NCBI GenBank assembly: GCA_026936335.1
Contig: JAPMXV010000004.1
Span: 124,001 to 188,000, forward strand
Reading direction: 5' to 3'
From: Mantamonas sphyraenae
Taxonomy: Eukaryota; CRuMs; Mantamonadidae
DNA: 64,000 bases
Every line of letters starts with the position of its first letter. The stretch's first letter is position 1. The translations under genes and the position numbers were made by a program. The notes under the pieces were generated by a model. It saw only the letters and a list, made by a program, of their open reading frames with translations. It made no database searches and had not been told where the DNA came from. Shown here piece by piece: positions 1 to 13,018 of this stretch.

Positions 1-1938
1 GCAACACGCATAATGAGATAGATGAGCGAGGCAATGGTCTTCAGATTGACGCGCGTCTTGTCGTTCAGCTTGCGCTTGAACTTGAGACCGCCAGCCTCCT
101 CGGGCTCCAGCAGCATTTTGAGCACGAGCACACGCGTGATGAGAAAGTTGCCGATCAGCAAACGGCGCTTTCGGTCGTTCATGTACTGCAGCATGTTTCG
201 ATGATTCAAACTCACCTGTCGCTGCTCCTTGCGCATGAGGAAGCCCTCGGGCAGCACCACGCCATCGCTGCCCAGCCGCAGAAGGAACTTGACCAGTTCA
301 TCCGGCATGTTCTCCACGTTGTCCACCAAGGCACCCACCACCATCTTGGCACGCACCTGCGTGCTCTTCACACGCGCACGCACCTCCGACGCACTGGCAC
401 CGCCCTTGAGCAGTTTGAACCGGCCCGGTTTGACCAGCTCCAGATTCAGCTTCTTGTCGTCCACCACACGCGTGATGGCCGCACGCACGCTCTTCCGCAC
501 CCACTTCACCGCCATTTTCATGTGAAACTCCAACTCCTGGTGCATGTCCTCCTTGTGGCCACGCATCCGTGTCCTGTACGCCTCTCCACGCAGCTGCATC
601 ATCCCAATGAATCGCGACATGATCAGCAACACTCGCCAGCGCCGTGCCATCGCTGGGTTACTCAAACGCGCACGTCGCCCACGCATCGCCATGTAATCGT
701 CCTCGTCGTCGGTGTCAAAGTCCTCGTCGTCCTCGTAATCCTCGTCGTCGCTGTCCTCCTCATCCAGTTTGGCCATGAATTCGTCCACCGAGTTTCGTCG
801 CACCCCGGATGATGATGCCACACCTCCCAATCCACCACCACCACCACCAACCGTTTGCATCATCTGCCCTGTGTTCTCCACCACTTGTCTCTGCTGTGTT
901 TGTGTGGACGGTGCCTTGCCCCTGCCCAGCAGCTGCGACTGCTGCTGTTTCCGCCGCTTGCGACTCGTCCCTGGCCTTTCCTTTGCCTTTGCCATGCTCT
1001 CCCGCAGCATGGCACTCTGAAGTTGCATGTTTTCCATCATCACCAGTGTCAACTGCTGCGTCATGTCCCCGTTGCTTGTGTACCGTGTGCGTTCCTCCGC
1101 CGCCACACGTTCCCTCTCCTTCAATTCCTCCTGCCACGCTTCCCGCCGCGCACGTGCCTCCTCTTCTTCCCGCTGGGCCTTTGCCCGTTCCATCTGCTCC
1201 GTCAGCAGCTCCACGGCGTGCTCCAACTGCCCGTTCTGCGTCTCCACCTCCTCCTGCCGCAACGCAGCCAATTGCTTCACCAGTGCCTTCTTGCGCTCCA
1301 TGGCCGCCTTGAGTGCCCGTTGCTGCTCACGCGACACTTCCAACAATTTCTGGTACGCTGCCCATTCCCCGTCGTTCATCGTCGTCGTTGTCGTTCCCAT
1401 CATCATCACTCCCGACCCACTGCTATCGCTTCTCCTCGACACAACCGAGGACGACGAGCCACGCGACACCTGCTGGTGCTCCCTTGTATCCCCATGATAC
1501 CCCACGGATACACGGGACATGTTTCGCTTCTGTGGATGGGCGTCAACACACACCTCTTCTTCCTTCCTTTGCCCGTTTCTCCTCCTCCTTTCACTCACTC
1601 ACTCTCCCGTCTCCCGTCTCGCTTACCTGTTCCTGCAACCGCCGGCTGATGTTGTGCATGCGCCTGTACATTTCTGCTTCCACGTCGCTGCCACGTCGCG
1701 ACGCCTGGCTGGCCAAGCCGCCTCGGCCTCCTTGAAGATCCGACTCGACAATCTCCACATCCAGACCGCTCTTGTCCCACTGCGAGTGATGCGAGTGCAC
1801 CGATGGCGAGGACGATATGAAGCTTGTCTCTTTCACTGTGTTTCTCTGCTGCTGCCGCGCCGCACGTGCTGCACGCCGCCTGTTGATGCGATGCAGCTGC
1901 GACGTCGACGACGGCGAAAAGTCAGAAAAGCCCGACAT
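1..1938 (-). CDS. Coiled-coil protein of unknown function, 3' end outside window
   Basis: Two exons are visible: 1938-1627 and 1529 to beyond position 1. The intron (1628... reading down from 1626 to 1530) has a GTAAGC donor and a CAG acceptor, both phase 0. At least about 610 residues are encoded and no stop is reached. I chose the ATG at 1938 because it opens the exon and lies 151 bp from the divergent ALG12 start. The N-terminus is Ser/Arg-rich. The middle (about residues 130-290) is Glu/Gln/Arg-rich and looks like a coiled coil. A Gly run and a strongly acidic Asp/Glu stretch follow, then a basic, helical, Met/Leu-rich region without obvious membrane segments. I recognise no family. The reading frame stays open for over 1.5 kb with coding-like composition, so the gene is real; its role is unknown. 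Confidence 0.8.
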
Positions 1939-2089
1939 TGCCTTTTGGGTCACGTGGCGCACCCACCCACCCACCCACCCAACAACCACCATTGCACACC
2001 ATTCCATCGCCAGGCAAAATTCCCCATGTGGAATGAGATGGCACGAACGCTGCCCCGCTCGCGTGACCAGCCCAGCATCCAACACAACA

Positions 2090-3865
2090 ATGGCATGGAT
2101 CGAGGCCAGTGATGTCTTCATGTGGGCCATGATGCTCGTGCACCTGGTCGTCGCCCCATACACAAAGGTTGAGGAGAGCTTCAACATGCAAGCCATGCAT
2201 GACATGATGCGTCACGGCCTGTGGGATGTCGCCTCCCTGCCCTACGATCACTTTGACTTTCCGGGCGTGGTCCCACGCACCTTTGTCGGCGCCCTCGCGG
2301 TGCATATCCTCTCCATGCCCTTCCAATGGCTCCTCCGCATCCTTTCTGCCTCCATGTACATCACCCCTGTGGCCTATCTCTTTGTGGGTACGTTTCGAGA
2401 GTGCGCTGCCCCCCTCTCTCATCATCCCCCCACTCGCCGTCCCCGCCAAGCACCAAACCAACAGCATTCACACTCACCCACCACACACACACACACACAC
2501 ACGCAATGAATGAACCCAAACCCATCCAAAGCACGCGGGACTCTGGGAACAATCAATGTGGCTGCGTTTGGCTACTTTCGACGGACGGTGGCCAAGTTGT
2601 TTGGCCATGACACGGCACTGCCACTGCTGCTCATCACCTGTGTCCAATTCCATTGGCTGTTCTACGCCTCCCGTTCCCTGCCCAACACGTTTGCCCTCGC
2701 CGTGGTCACAGTGGCCCAAGCCGAGTGGCTTCGTGGTGCCCACCGCAACATGCTTGCCCTCTTCACCCTGGCCATTGTCGTCTTTCGCTTCGACGTCGCC
2801 GTGTACTTTGCGCCCGTGTTGTTGGTGTGTCTGTGGCGCCGTGACTTTGGGGTGTGGTTCATGGTGAAGCACGGCCTGGTGTTCACCCTGGCCTCCCTTG
2901 CCCTCTCCCTGCCCATCGACTCGTACCTGTGGCAGCGCATGCTGTGGCCGGAAGCCCAGGTGCTGCTGTTCAACACTGTGGACAACCAGAGCCACCTGTG
3001 GGGCACCATGCCTTGGCACTGGTACGCCACCCATGCTCTTCCCAAGTCCCTTCTGGCTGCCCTTCCCCTGGCTGTGCTTGGTGCCTACCTTCAATGGCAT
3101 CGCGTGTGGCACTTTGTCCTTCCCACCGTGGCCTTTGTGGCCCTGTACTCGTTCCTGCCCCACAAGGAGCTCCGCTTTGTGTTTTACGTCCTGCCCGTGG
3201 CCAACCTCCTGGCAGCCCTCGCCCTCTCCTCCATGCGCAAGCGGTACGCCAAACGCAGCAAACGCACGCGTGTGTTGCTCGCGGCCATGGTGGCCAGTGC
3301 CATTGCCCTGCTTGCGTCGCTGGCTGCCGCGGGTCTCCTGCTTTCCATCTCCTCCGCCAACTACCCCGGCGCACATGCCCTCCATGCCGCACATGCACAC
3401 GCCCCGCCAAACTGTACAGTCACTCATCCGGCTGGCGTGCGTGTGCACATTGACGTTGCGTCTGCCATGACGGGCGTCACACGCTTTCTGGAGCACCCGC
3501 ACGGTGTGGATCCGCGACCGGGTGGCTGCAGGTGGGTGTATTCCAAGCGCGAACACGACGTGGACGTTGCTCAGTTTGATTTGTTGCTCAGTGCCAATCG
3601 TACCGTGGACGGGTTTGACACGGTGGCATCCATCTCGGCGTACGCAGGCCTGGATGTGCGCGCCCTCCTGCGCGCAAGCTGGTTTGTGCGCCACAAGGAC
3701 ACTCTGTTCGTCCACCGCAACACAGCAGCGCCCGCGTCCTGGGTTCCCCCGGCGCCTGTCGATGAAGTGAGGGAACAGACACAGAGCAGCAACAATGATG
3801 AGAGTGGAGGTGGTGATGACGATGATGGTGATGATGGTGATGATGACACGGAGCAGCAACAATGA
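2090..3865 (+). CDS. ALG12: ALG12-type dolichyl-P-Man alpha-1,6-mannosyltransferase
   Basis: ER membrane enzyme of family GT22 that adds the alpha-1,6 mannose to Man7GlcNAc2-PP-dolichol during N-glycan precursor assembly. Exons 2090-2387 and 2532-3865 (phase 1) give 543 residues. Seen in the sequence: the GT22 N-terminal loop VEESFNMQAMHD, then YDHFDFPGVVPRTF, many hydrophobic segments across residues about 100-390, and the family motif HKELRF near nt 3163. These match ALG12 better than ALG9 or PIGB. The C-terminus is an acidic Asp/Gly/Ser tail that ends inside a 67-bp tandem duplication, which shifts the frame and brings in the stop at 3865 (see findings). The next gene begins 75 bp downstream on the same strand. 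Confidence 0.93.
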
Positions 3866-3917
3866 TGAGAGTGGAGGTGATGATGACGATGATGCTGGTG
3901 ATGATGATGATGCAGCG
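3784..3917 (+). repeat. 67-bp direct tandem duplication in the ALG12 3' end
   Basis: Two adjacent units start at 3784 and 3851. The first 29 bases of each unit are identical, and both continue as GAT/GAC-rich sequence. The period of 67 is not a multiple of three, so the second unit is read in another frame and supplies the ALG12 stop codon. Confidence 0.85.
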
Positions 3918-3940
3918 CAGGCGAAGCCACAGGATTCCGA

Positions 3941-4648
3941 ATGAGCACCTCGTCTGCAGACGCACAGCAGGTGCTTGCGTTCACCCGCTTGATTGGCGGC
4001 CTAAAGAATGAACTGCGCACGGGTTGGACGTACCACAAAGACATCCTCGATGTGGAGAGTGTGGCGGACCACAGCTGCCGGGTGGCCCAGTTGGGCTTCC
4101 TGGCTGCCATGGTGGACACGGGCAAGGACAACGCGCCCCTCGACGTGGCCAAATGTGTCATGATGGGTCTGGTGCACGACATTGCAGAGTGCATCGTGGG
4201 CGACCTGACCCCCAGGGACAAGGTGAGCAAGCAAGACAAACTGCGCATGGAGTCCCAGGCACTCGACCAGATATGCTCCCTTGCCGGCGAGACCTCGGGT
4301 AGCCTCATACGCGACGTGTGGAACGAGTACGAGGCACGCGAGTCCCTGGAAAGCCGCTTTGTCAAGGATATGGACCGGTACGACATGCTCGTCCAGGCCT
4401 GGGACTATGAACGCGCCCACCCCACCGTCGATCTTTCTCGCTTCTTTGCCGGCACCACTCCCGACGCCATGTTTACCCCCGAGGGCAGGCTGTGGACCCA
4501 AGAGCTGGTCGACCAGCGCGATGTCTGGCTGGCTGAGCGCAACAAAGAGGTGCACGCAGCTCGTGACGAACCCACACAAAGCCCTCAGGACGACATCGCG
4601 ATCGAACCCACTCCTGAGGATGGTGAGCAGTCGTCGAATGATGAGTAG
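3941..4648 (+). CDS. HDDC2: HD-domain 5'-deoxynucleotidase, HDDC2/YfbR type
   Basis: Single exon, 235 residues. Enzymes of this family remove the 5' phosphate from deoxynucleoside monophosphates using a metal held by the HD motif. Visible motifs are DHSCRVA (first His), HDIAE (HD pair) and DMDRYDM (last Asp), in the order and spacing of HDDC2 proteins. The N-terminus has the usual family segment with LKNELRTGW. The last 35 or so residues are acidic and low in complexity. The ATG at 3941 lies 75 bp after the ALG12 stop and would overlap, as ATGA, the stop of the ALG12 tail if the upstream duplication were absent. Confidence 0.92.
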   Translation: MSTSSADAQQVLAFTRLIGGLKNELRTGWTYHKDILDVESVADHSCRVAQLGFLAAMVDTGKDNAPLDVAKCVMMGLVHDIAECIVGDLTPRDKVSKQDKLRMESQALDQICSLAGETSGSLIRDVWNEYEARESLESRFVKDMDRYDMLVQAWDYERAHPTVDLSRFFAGTTPDAMFTPEGRLWTQELVDQRDVWLAERNKEVHAARDEPTQSPQDDIAIEPTPEDGEQSSNDE

Positions 4649-4857
4649 AACGCAATTCCGGATGAACTGTACATAAACTAAACAAAGTCAAAAGCGGGAT
4701 GCCGGCCCTGCACCCGTGCAAACAACTCTGTTCCAACAAGTACGCTTGGTCACTCAACACCGTCCTCTTGTGTCTTGCACCGTTCTTATCCCTCTCACAC
4801 ACCTCCCATATTCCATGTGAACAAACACACAGACAGTCACCCCATTCCCCCCTTTAA

Positions 4858-7181
4858 ATGTCCAACACCCTTTCCCCTTCCTCTTCCCTGCTCTCCGGCG
4901 CCAGCAGCACGGCCTCGGCCTCTGACGAGGTGACCTACGTCGATGGCAAGAAGATCTTCCACAACCTGGGCGACAAAACCACGGGCCAGGTTTTCCGTGA
5001 GAAGCTTGCGGCCTCGGTCCGCTCGCCGGAGATCTCGGACCAGCCCGAACAGGCTGCCACCGCCGAGGATCCCATGGAGATGGCCCGCACCGAGTCCTAC
5101 CAGTTTGTGGACAAAATTGGGCCCCTCAAGCTGGAGCTGCACGACGACGAGGCCCCGCCCGAAGTCGAGGACCTCGGCGTGTCCGTGGACAACATCATCC
5201 ACAACGCCTCCCCGTCCGTCCTCTACGAGATGGCCCTCATGTACGAGGATGGCTCCAACATTGTGTCCAACGGCGCCATTGCCACTCGCTCCGGAGCAAA
5301 GACCGGCCGCTCGCCCAAGGACAAGCGCGTCGTCGTGGAAGACACGAGCAAAGACGTGCGTTTTTGCAGCCCCATTTCTCTCTTTGCCCTCCCGCACCCC
5401 CCTCCCTCGCTCACCCTTTACCTGCGCGTCCCCATCCCGGCCACACTCCACACACACACACACAGAACATCTGGTGGGGCCCTGTCAACATCGAGCTCAG
5501 CGAGGAGACCTTTATGATCAACCGGTCCGTTTTTTTTTTCAGATCCTTCCATTTCAAACCTCCACACACACCGCCCTCCGAAACCCGCTGCTGCGCCGCA
5601 CAGCGTGTGCATCCACACGCCGTGGCAACCTGTGCCCTCGCTCAACGCGTGGCCTAAACCCGCGGCCACGGCTGCATGTGCACACGTCCTGTGGCATGCA
5701 AAACATGGCTGAAGAGCCCTCCTGCCCACAAAAAATGGGCCTCTCGGCTTTTGCCCCGAGGCGCCGCGCACGCTGCACACGCGCTGACACGCATGCACAC
5801 ACACCCATCCCCGCATGCACACACGCCTCGTCCTCCCTCTTCCATGTATGTAAACAGTGAGCGTGCTGTGGACTACCTCAACACACGCGATCGCCTGTTT
5901 GTGGTGGACGGATTCGCAGGCTGGGATCCGAACTACCGCCTCAAGGTGCGCATCGTCTGCGAGCGCGCCTACCACGCTCTGTTTATGCGCAACATGCTCA
6001 TCCGTCCCACGGCCAAGGAGCTGCGTGAGTTTGGCGAGCCCGACTTTACGGTGTACAACGCAGGCAAGTTCCCTGCGAACCGGTACACGGAGGGCCTGAC
6101 GTCCACCACCATGGTGGCACTCAACTTCAAGCGCAAGGAGATGGTCATCCTGGGCACGCAGTACGCAGGCGAGATGAAGAAGGGCATCTTCACCGTCATG
6201 CACTACTTTATGCCTCTGCGAGGCGTCCTCTCGCTGCACTCCAGTTGCAACGTGGGTGCCGACGGCGACGTCAGCATCTTCTTTGGTCTGTCCGGCACGG
6301 GCAAGACCACACTGTCGGCAGACATCAACCGTCAGCTGATCGGTGACGACGAGCACTGCTGGACCGACACCGGCGTGTTCAACATCGAAGGCGGCTGCTA
6401 CGCAAAGGTGATCAACCTCAGCCGAGAGAAGGAACCCGAAATCTACGATGCCATCCGCTTCGGGTCGGTGTTGGAGAACGTCGTGTACGACGAGTACTCC
6501 CGCGTGGTGGACTACAACGACACCTCGGTCACGGAGAACACACGTTGCTCCTACCCCATCGAGTACATCCCCAACGCACTCATCCCCTGCGTGACGGAAA
6601 ACCACCCCAAGAACGTCATCCTGCTCACTTGCGACGCCTTTGGTGTCCTGCCCCCCGTGGCCAAGCTGACCCCGGAGCAGACCATGTACCACTTCATCAG
6701 CGGCTACACCGCAAAGGTCGCCGGCACCGAGCAGGGCGTCACCGAGCCCATTGCCACCTTCTCCGCTTGCTACGGTGACCCCTTCCTCGTGTGGCACCCG
6801 ACCAAGTATGCCGAGATGCTCGCCGACAAGCTCAGCAAGCACGAGGCAAACGCCTGGCTCGTCAACACCGGCTGGAGCGGAGGCGCCTACGGCGTCGGCT
6901 CTCGCATGAAGCTGAAGTACACTCGTGCCATCGTCGATGCCATCCACAACGGCGAGCTCGTCGACGCCGAGTACGTCAACTTTGACACCTTCAACCTCAG
7001 CATCCCCACAAAGTGCACTGGCGTGCCCGACGCCATGCTGGACCCGCAGAGCACCTGGGAGGACAAGAAGGCCTACCTGCTCCAAAAGGTCAAGCTGGCC
7101 AACCTCTTTATCGAGAACTTTGAGCAGTACGCCGCCGAGGCCACCGAGGAAATGATCAACGCTGGTCCCCGTTTTGAGTAG
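4858..7181 (+). CDS. PCK: Phosphoenolpyruvate carboxykinase, ATP type
   Basis: Converts oxaloacetate and ATP to phosphoenolpyruvate, ADP and CO2 in gluconeogenesis (in some protists it runs in the carboxylating direction). Exons 4858-5355, 5466-5524 and 5858-7181 give 626 residues. The middle 59-nt exon supplies the WWGPVNIEL block, and the third exon completes [11 protein letters not shown]. The kinase P-loop GLSGTGKTT is at residues 329-337, with the metal site GDDEHCW shortly after it. This is the ATP-dependent (pckA) family, not the GTP enzyme. The first 100 or so residues precede the usual bacterial start and may be a targeting or regulatory extension, as in plant enzymes. Intron 2 is long (333 nt) and holds a T-run plus CAG at 5543 that could be a cryptic acceptor. 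Confidence 0.95.
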
Positions 7182-7273
7182 GATGGATTGTTGGAACGAT
7201 TCCTGTGGAATGCAACGCAAACAAACAAAAACACACGGACACATGTCAATCATGGATGGTCTGCATTTGGACG

Positions 7274-10200
7274 TCACACATTGTCTTCACCTCGAATTTC
7301 CTCTTCCTCCTCCTCCCCCACTTCCTCCTCCTCCTCCTCCTCGGCCTCCTCTTCCATCCTCTCCGCCTCACCATCCACAGGACCAGCGTCCAGCTGGCCT
7401 TCTTCCACCATTTCGTCCTCCACGGCCATCACTGAGGTCTCATCCTCTTCCGCCACCGAGCCCAGGAAAGGACTCAGAATCTTCAGCGTGGTCCGAGCCT
7501 TGAGCCATCTCTCTCTGCCCTTGCCCTCCTCCTGAGCTTCCTGGTCCTCCAACGCAGCTGCCTCCTCCGCATTCATGCCTTGCGCAATGCGACTTGCGTG
7601 TCGTTCACGCCGTTCGCGTCGCCTGCGGCTGATCTCCTTCCAGTTGGCAATGATGATGGACGCCGCGTACAGCTCCGCTTGCGTGTACTGGCTGAGCGAT
7701 ACCAGCGAGTCGCTTGTGTTGCGCCTGCGGATGAACGAGCTGCGGTTGGCACCGGACACCACCGCCGTGTTCTTCAGCTGCTTGCGGATCTCCTCGGGCA
7801 TGGCATCCATGGAAAAGTCGTGCGACTGCGCACTGGCATGTTCCAACAGTGCCAACTCTGTGGGTTTGAACATGACGTTGCCCTGACTGTCTGTGGGGAT
7901 GTCGTACTCCGCCAACGCAAGAAGCTTGTCCTTGCGCGACAGCGATGCATCGATACCCAACGGCTCGCCCAGTTCCTCCAGCATGGGCAGCAGCCTGTCC
8001 GATCCAATGCGACCCGTGGCCTCCGGGTCGTACAGCGACCACAACGTCGAAAACCTGTCCCGCAGCTCGCTGATCACCTGGTTGTCGTCCTGGCGACGCA
8101 TGTTGTCGTACACCTCCAGCATCACCGCCACAATCAGATTGAGCACCACAAAGGTCACACTCACCACAAAGGTGACGAAAAAGATTGCCGACAACACAGG
8201 GTCGCCACACTCATCCTTTGCAGGATCGCAAAACGGCGGCTGGACCATGCAGTCACGCATGAAACCGTTCCAGCCCTCTCCAGTCGACATGCGAAACAGA
8301 AGGAGCATCGAACTGCCAAACGTTTCAAAGTTGGCGTGGCGAGAGAGAAACTCCTGCCGCACCACCTTGCCAAACAGATTCATGCCCAGCACCGCGTACA
8401 CAAAGAACAGCAGAAAGAGCAACGTGCCAATGTTCAGTAGCGACGGTGCTGCAATGTACAGCGTGCGCAGCAACGTGCGCAGACCCTTTGCCTGGCGCAC
8501 AAGCCGCAGAACGCGGGAGATGCGAAACACGCGCAGGATCGCAGCCGCGCTGCCCACGTCAAACAGGATGCCCAACCAGGAGCCCACCACAATGACGAAA
8601 TCCAGCTTGTTCCACGGGTCGCTCATGTACTTGCGCGGGTACAGCGCCACCATCTTCAGCACCAGCTCGATGCTGAAGATCACGGTAAACACAATATTGC
8701 TGATCTCCAGCGTCAGCGACCACTCCGGGGACATAGCGTAGTGCCGAGTTGCCATAAAGATGACGTTGATCACAATGCACACCATGATCACAGAGTCAAA
8801 CACCCTGTTCATGCACCATGCAAATGCGCGTGCGCGCAGTTTGTTCTGCGGCCGCTGCAGGCTCTGCATGGGCTTGGTCTGGTTCATCATTGTGCTTGCC
8901 TGCACCACCCATTGCAGTTGAGCCTCCGACAGCAGTACACTCTTCATGTTGAAGTCCATCTTGATCTTGGTGAACGCATCGATCACCACACCCACAAACA
9001 GGTTGACCAGGAAGAAGGAGCCGATGCTGATGAACGTAATCATAAACAGGGCATTCCACATATTGTGGTTCTCCACGGGTGCGCGTCCAACCTCGGTGGC
9101 GTCGACCACGTTGAGCAGCACCTCCACCCAACCCTCACCACTCGCTGCCTCAAACAGCGTCAGTTCCGCCTGGAGGATGTCGTCAAAGTGCGACGGGGCG
9201 TTGATCCATCGTCGCTCCTGCAATGTGGTCATGCCATCCACTGTGGCGTTGAACATCCCTGTGCATGCCGTTTCCAGTGTCACCGAAGGGTCAGAACACG
9301 TGTAAAACTTGCCCGCGTACAACTGCACGCCCAGGATGCCAAAGATGAGGAAGAAGAAGAGACACACGAGTGCGGCGTTCCCGATGGTGGGGATGGCACG
9401 GAAGATGGAGTTGACCACCACGCGCATGCCTTCGTTGCGACTGATCACACGCAACGGACGCAGCGCACGCAGTGCACGGAACGAGCGGAAGGCCTTGAGT
9501 CCCGACAGGAACAGATCCAGGATGGAAATGATGACAATGAAGCAATCGAGGACATTCCACGAGTTGCGCAGATACGTGCTTGGCCCACGCACAAGCCCCA
9601 GCGCAATGATCTTCACCACCATCTCCACACCAAAGATGACCACAAAGGCAATGTCAAACGCCGACAGGGTCTGTGCAAGCACACTGTCGTTTGCCAGATT
9701 GGGTTCGTCCAAGGCCAGCAGGATGGTGGACACAAGGATGGCCAGCAGAATGGCCCGATCAAACCACTTGTGGTTGATGAGGTCAATGCACGCCTTGCGC
9801 AGCGGATTGTCCAGGGTCAGTACGCCCAGCGCCACACCTTCGCACTTGTGTCCATTGGCCTCTTCTGCTTGCTTGGCCACGGTGTCGTCGCCCTGCATCT
9901 GTGCAGTCAGATCTGCAAGCGTCGGTGCCTTGCGAATCACTCCCCGCTCGTCCAGCTCGTCGTCGTCGTACCGCTTGAACTTTTGCACCGGTATGGACGT
10001 CGGCTGCGGCTGCGGCTGAGTAGCCACGGGCTCCAACACTGCCAACGACGCCGCTGCGTGGTACCCGTTCTCTCGCGACGAGCCATTGCTCTGTGCATCA
10101 GTCGACGCATCCTGACCCCCATTGACCCCACTTGCACCTACGCTTGCATGTGCGCCATTCACGGGCATGGTGCGCATGCGCCGCGGCGGCTGGTGCTCGT

Positions 10201-13018
10201 GGTGGTGCACATGATGGTTCACCTCCAGCATGCTGCCTCCAGACTCGCTGCTGGCCAGAGATCCTCTCTGGGTGCGCATGGAGTTTGTGTCGCTGCGTGA
10301 GGTTCCGCTGTCGCCGCTGTCGCTGTGACGCATGGCGCTGACGCGGGTGCTGCGTCGTCCGGTCTTTTTCTTGGCGGCGTTTGCCACGTAGCGTGAGAGG
10401 GAGCGTGCACGGCCCGCAATGGCTGTCGTGCCCTTGCGCAAATACGTGGAGGCCTTTGCAGCCGCACTGAGCTTTTCGTGGAAGCGTGCGACGGCCTCCT
10501 TGCGTTTGGCAGCAAACTTTTCGATCAGGATGGCCACAAAGAGGTTGAGGATGATGTAGGTGCCCATCACAATCAGGGTCACATAGAAGAGGATGGCCGC
10601 AGGCGAGGTGGCACGCACGCTGTAAAACATGAGTTGGGGCCAGTCCTCGCGGGTCAACACCTGAAAGGTGGCAATGAACGACCAGCTGAACGAGTCAAAG
10701 TTGACACGCGGCACGCCGCCGTCCACTTCGGGAAAGTTGAACGTGCCTCCAAACAGCTGCATGCCCAGCACGCAGTAGATGAAGAGAAAGAGAAAGAGAA
10801 GCACGGGAAACTCGCGCACGGACACGGCACACTCCCAGATGATTTGCAGCAGGTCGTGAAGTGACTCGAGGGAACGCACGAGCTTGAGCACACGGCCCAG
10901 GCGAAACGCACGAAAGGCGGTGAGGCCGCCGGAGCCCGAAGCAAAGGCCACCTCAAGCCACGAAATGATGACAATGGTGCCGTCAAAGAGGTCAAAGGTG
11001 GAGTGCACATACGCGTACACACCCATACCAATGAGCTTGAGGACCATCTCGACGGAAAAGATCAGCGTCAGCGTGAGGTTGGCCACCTCGAGAAAGTCGC
11101 TGAGGGCCTGCGATTGGCGGTGGTGCTCAATGGCCAGAAAGATGGTGTTGACAAAGATGCACAAAAAGATAAACACCTCAAAGGCGTCGTGTTCGATGAC
11201 CCGCTTGCAACCACTGACCACTGCATTGGGCTCGTAGCTACGGTGGCGCGGACGGCAAGGATAGCACAGCACGGATTCCCACACCGTGTTGCCTGCACGC
11301 CGCACGGCGTCGGTTGCGCGCGATTCCCAGTCTGTGTTTTCGGTGAGCTTCACCGTGCGTCGCATACTCATGGGCGACTGAGGCAGATGGGCACCTGGGA
11401 CGTGCATGGTCTCCACATCGACGCCATCCATAAACTTGAGCCGCTCGGCGTCCTCACTGGCAGTGATGGCATCCTCGATGGCCTGGCCTCGTGCGTCGGC
11501 AGCACTCATGGCAAAGTTGTCGTAGATGACGGCCAGGGCGAGGTTGACGACAAAGAAGCCGCCAATGAAGACGAGGGCCACAAAGTAGACCACCACCCAG
11601 TCGTTGAGGGCATCCTGGAGCATGTACATGATGTCTGAATAGCCTTCCATGGTGATGGTTTGAAAGATGATGAGGAAGCTGAATGCAGTGTTGTCAAAGG
11701 TGGTGATGCCGTAGTTTGGGTTGTGGGCCGTGTGGCGACACGTGTAGCCCGCAGGACAGGCCACGCCACCGTGCGATGGATCCAACGAACACAGTTGGTT
11801 CTCCTCGGGCGCATACAGCAGCGCCCCCGTGGCGTCGCTGACACAGCGTTGGCGCAGGACGCCAGCCCACATCTGCACCGCAAAGATGCCAAAGAGGGCA
11901 AAGAGGAGCACACACAGGGTGAACACGTCCAAAAGGCGGGGCAGCGAACTCAGCAGTCCTTCGACGAGGACACGCAGACCGCCAATGTGACTCAAGGTAC
12001 GCAGGGGACGCAGGACACGCAACGTGCGAATGACGCTCACGCCGCCCGTGCCCAGGTCCAGTAGGCCAATGTAGCCCACAAGCACAATGACAAAGTCCAA
12101 TCTGTTCCAGTGGTCTCGCAGGTACGCCTCCTTGCCACGCACAAACCCCAGGGCGGCAATTTTGACCAGCATTTCCAGCGAGAAGATGATAATAAACGCA
12201 AACTCGGCGTTCTGTACGGCACACCAGAGTTGTGTCGGCGGTGGCACACAGTCGGACGTGTCAGTGGGGCTGTGGGAGACCCCCGCGGCTTTGTGTGGTG
12301 TGGATGTGCGGGATGGCGTGTGGTCCAGGGCGAGGGGGAAGGTGGGGAAGGTGTGTGGCCGGGAAACGCCGGCGACCAGTTTTGGCAAGTGGCTGGGCGT
12401 CGATGCCCCGGAGCAACACAGACAGGGTGGAATGGGCACGCGGGAAACATGGGCATTGGACGTACGAAAAGCATGACATTGTCTGCCGAGTTTGGATCCG
12501 AGTCGAGCGGATCGTAGAGAGCGAGAAAGACGCAGTTGATGAGGATGGCCACAATGACGGCGCGGTCGAACCACTTGTTGCTGATGATGTCCTTGCAGAC
12601 GACACTCAGGGTGCGCTGTGGGTTGGAGGGGGGGAGCGGGGGCGGGAGCGGGGAGATACATGGACACGGGTGGTCGGGTTCACACATGGGCCGAGTGTGA
12701 GCCGGGTTGCGGTTCCGTGCCGTTTCGGCTCCAACGGCAAGTTGCGATTGCGAGCAGGACGAGCGGCGGGCTTGTGGGAAAGGCCAACACAGACACAAAC
12801 ACACACAAACACAAACATACCCTGGGCGGTGGTTCTGGTAGCTCGTCCTCGAGGTCATTGTGTGGTGGTATGGTCATGAGGAGACCCGAAGACCGCCTTC
12901 GCGAAGGCGACTCGTCGAGGTCTTCTAGGGGTCGGATCGTACGTGCAGGCTGCCGCAAGGGTGAGTCCATGGGCGATCCTCTCCGAGCCCGTTGACGTCC
13001 AGCGGGTGGAGTTGACAT
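7274..13018 (-). CDS. Four-domain voltage-gated calcium channel alpha-1 subunit
   Basis: Pore-forming plasma-membrane channel. Exons 13018-12821, 12615-12466 and 12211-7274 (all phase 0) give 1761 residues. Four repeats of six membrane segments are visible. Each S4 has regularly spaced Arg/Lys, for example IRTLRVLRPLRTL in repeat I and LRVFRISRVLRLVR in repeat IV. The selectivity residues read as Glu in all four pore loops (TMEGY, TREDW, SGEGW, TGEGW). An EEEE ring is typical of calcium-selective CaV channels, not sodium (DEKA) or NALCN (EEKE) channels. The C-terminus carries a degenerate EF-hand-like region and an IQ-like helix (IIIANWKEISRRRR), then a Glu-rich end. The II-III linker is long and Ser/His-rich. 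The first intron pair splits repeat I between S1 and S2. Confidence 0.93.

Noticed and set aside
5418-7277. 619-codon open frame on the minus strand
   Set aside because: It is exactly antisense to the PEPCK exons and introns, and its translation has no recognisable motif. GC-rich third positions commonly give such shadows.
8741-10300. 519-codon open frame on the plus strand
   Set aside because: Antisense to repeats II-IV of the calcium channel, whose motifs are unmistakable.
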